Positions 7,072 to 7,784 of a DNA stretch of 7,784 nucleotides are shown piece after piece. The notes beneath the pieces are model-generated. The model saw only the letters and a program-made list of their open reading frames with translations, made no database searches and was not told the DNA's origin. Numbering within the stretch: position 1 is the first letter of the stretch; each line of letters begins with the position of its first letter. This DNA is from Planctomycetota bacterium (GTDB taxonomy: Bacteria; Planctomycetota; UBA1135; GCA-002686595), in assembly GCA_022447405.1 (NCBI GenBank), contig JAKVCE010000089.1, positions 1-7,784 on the forward strand, read 5' to 3'. The position numbers and the translations under genes were made by a program.

Positions 7072-7148
7072 GCTCAGGGAGGAGTCTATACGGCCAGCGT
7101 GCGAAACAGGTGTCGGACAGCGCGCTTCCGCCCCTATCATCCCCACGG
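7072..7148. promoter_or_regulatory. Divergent promoter region between the cytochrome operon and the mutarotase-like gene
   Basis: This 77-nt gap is the only place in the window where two genes point away from each other, so it should carry start signals for both directions. On the plus strand TATCAT (7135-7140) matches five of six bases of a sigma-70 -10 box and ends 8 nt before the ATG at 7149. On the minus strand TATAGA (7090 to 7085) is a weaker -10 candidate ending 13 nt before the ATG at 7071. No convincing TTGACA-like -35 box stands at the right distance from either. If these boxes are used, both transcripts would have leaders of only a few bases. If the alternative GTG at 7110 starts the plus gene, the plus-strand box would lie inside coding sequence. 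No clear operator palindrome was found. Confidence 0.4.
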
Positions 7149-7784
7149 ATGTTGATCCCCCTGCTCCTCAGCCTCGGCGCGCAAGGAGACGGCGCGCTCC
7201 TCGAGTGGTCCGAGCTCCCGCCCCTCCCCGATCCCGTCGGCCGCGCGGGTGCCTTCGTCGGAGTCGCTGACGGCGCGCTCGTCGTGGCTGGTGGCGCGAA
7301 CTTCCCCGCGGGGCGTCCTTGGGACGGTCATGAGAAGGTCTGGCACGCTGACGCCTTCGTCCTGACAGAGCCCACAGCAGAGTGGCTGCACTTCAAAGAC
7401 GTCCTCCCGGAGCCCCTCGCTTACGGCGTCACACTTCAAGAGGGAGACCGGATGGTCTTGGCTGGCGGTGGAAACGCTGAACGCCACACGGACGCCTTCG
7501 CGCTGCTCTCCTGGACGGGTGAGGGCTTGGTGTACACGCGCAGCACCCCGAAGCTCCCACAGCCCACGGCCTTCGCCTGTGGTGTGGTCGTCGGCGATTG
7601 GGCGTGCGTGATCGGAGGGATCGAGGAGCCCGGCTCCACAGAGCCGATCTCTACCCTCGCCTTCTCCAACCTGCGCAGTGGAGATGGCGCCGTCTTACGG
7701 TTCGAACCCAGCAACGTCAGGCCGCGTATGCTCGCTGTAGCCGGCGCGTGGAACGACCACCTCTTCCTCTTCGGAGGCGTCGGC
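7149..7784 (+). CDS. Kelch-type beta-propeller, NanM / cyclically permuted mutarotase family (3' end missing)
   Basis: An open frame of 212 codons runs off the window end. The family is usually about 330-380 residues, so roughly the last third is missing. The N terminus (MLIPLLLSLGAQG) is a short hydrophobic stretch suggesting export. The family signature follows: WSELPPLPDPVGRAGAFVG, then VVAGGANFPAGRPWDG and KVWHADAFVL, closely resembling the start of N-acetylneuraminate epimerases and related permuted mutarotases. Kelch-like glycine pairs recur at VLAGGGN, CVIGGIEE and FLFGGVG. E. coli NanM speeds alpha/beta anomerisation of sialic acid in the periplasm; the real substrate here may be another sugar. 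The ATG at 7149 lacks a Shine-Dalgarno. An in-frame GTG at 7110 would add 13 residues, including an Arg just before the hydrophobic core, and is a serious alternative. The gene is divergent from the cytochrome/propeller operon, which suits a shared sugar-processing role. Confidence 0.85.
   Translation, partial: MLIPLLLSLGAQGDGALLEWSELPPLPDPVGRAGAFVGVADGALVVAGGANFPAGRPWDGHEKVWHADAFVLTEPTAEWLHFKDVLPEPLAYGVTLQEGDRMVLAGGGNAERHTDAFALLSWTGEGLVYTRSTPKLPQPTAFACGVVVGDWACVIGGIEEPGSTEPISTLAFSNLRSGDGAVLRFEPSNVRPRMLAVAGAWNDHLFLFGGVG

Noticed and set aside
7072..7146. N-terminal extension of the cytochrome gene to a GTG at 7146
   Set aside because: It would put 25 residues ahead of a well-formed signal peptide and fill the divergent promoter region.
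7046..7270. A 74-codon plus-strand frame across the intergenic region
   Set aside because: It is Arg/Pro-rich, overlaps the mutarotase-like gene in another frame and has no recognisable features.

Overview
This is a compact, GC-rich bacterial chromosome segment. By-eye counts of single 60-base lines run from about 52% to 78% GC. A class I cytochrome c lies next to a secreted beta-propeller protein carrying two DUF1080 (3-keto-disaccharide hydrolase-like) domains, and the propeller has GHPASLNW and TDNQGDW blocks. This combination is typical of Planctomycetota and the wider PVC group. Most starts lack a clear Shine-Dalgarno motif, which fits. The phylum call is an inference from gene content, not from a marker gene.

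Layout: a plus-strand fragment (1-195) ends a DUF2339-type membrane protein. A five-gene minus-strand run (7071 down to 187) follows, with gaps of 2 to 11 nt or overlaps, so it is very probably one operon. In transcription order it encodes a secreted monoheme cytochrome c with a large unrecognised C-terminal region, an 875-residue propeller/DUF1080/DUF1080 protein, an alanine-glyoxylate-type PLP aminotransferase, a ZnT9-like cation diffusion facilitator, and a tandem gamma-glutamylcyclotransferase-fold protein. The last gene overlaps the DUF2339 gene tail to tail by 9 nt. Upstream, a 77-nt divergent intergenic region (7072-7148) separates the operon from a plus-strand kelch protein of the NanM / cyclically permuted mutarotase family, which runs off the window end.

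Function: the cytochrome and propeller genes overlap by 11 nt and both products look exported. They could be an electron-transfer pair acting on sugars outside the cytoplasm. The divergent mutarotase-like gene fits a carbohydrate theme. The three downstream genes encode apparently cytoplasmic or membrane proteins (amino-group/glyoxylate metabolism, metal transport, gamma-glutamyl metabolism) with no obvious pathway link to the first two and may simply share the transcript. No RNA gene, CRISPR array, insertion sequence or sizeable repeat was seen. There is no gene-free stretch longer than 77 nt.
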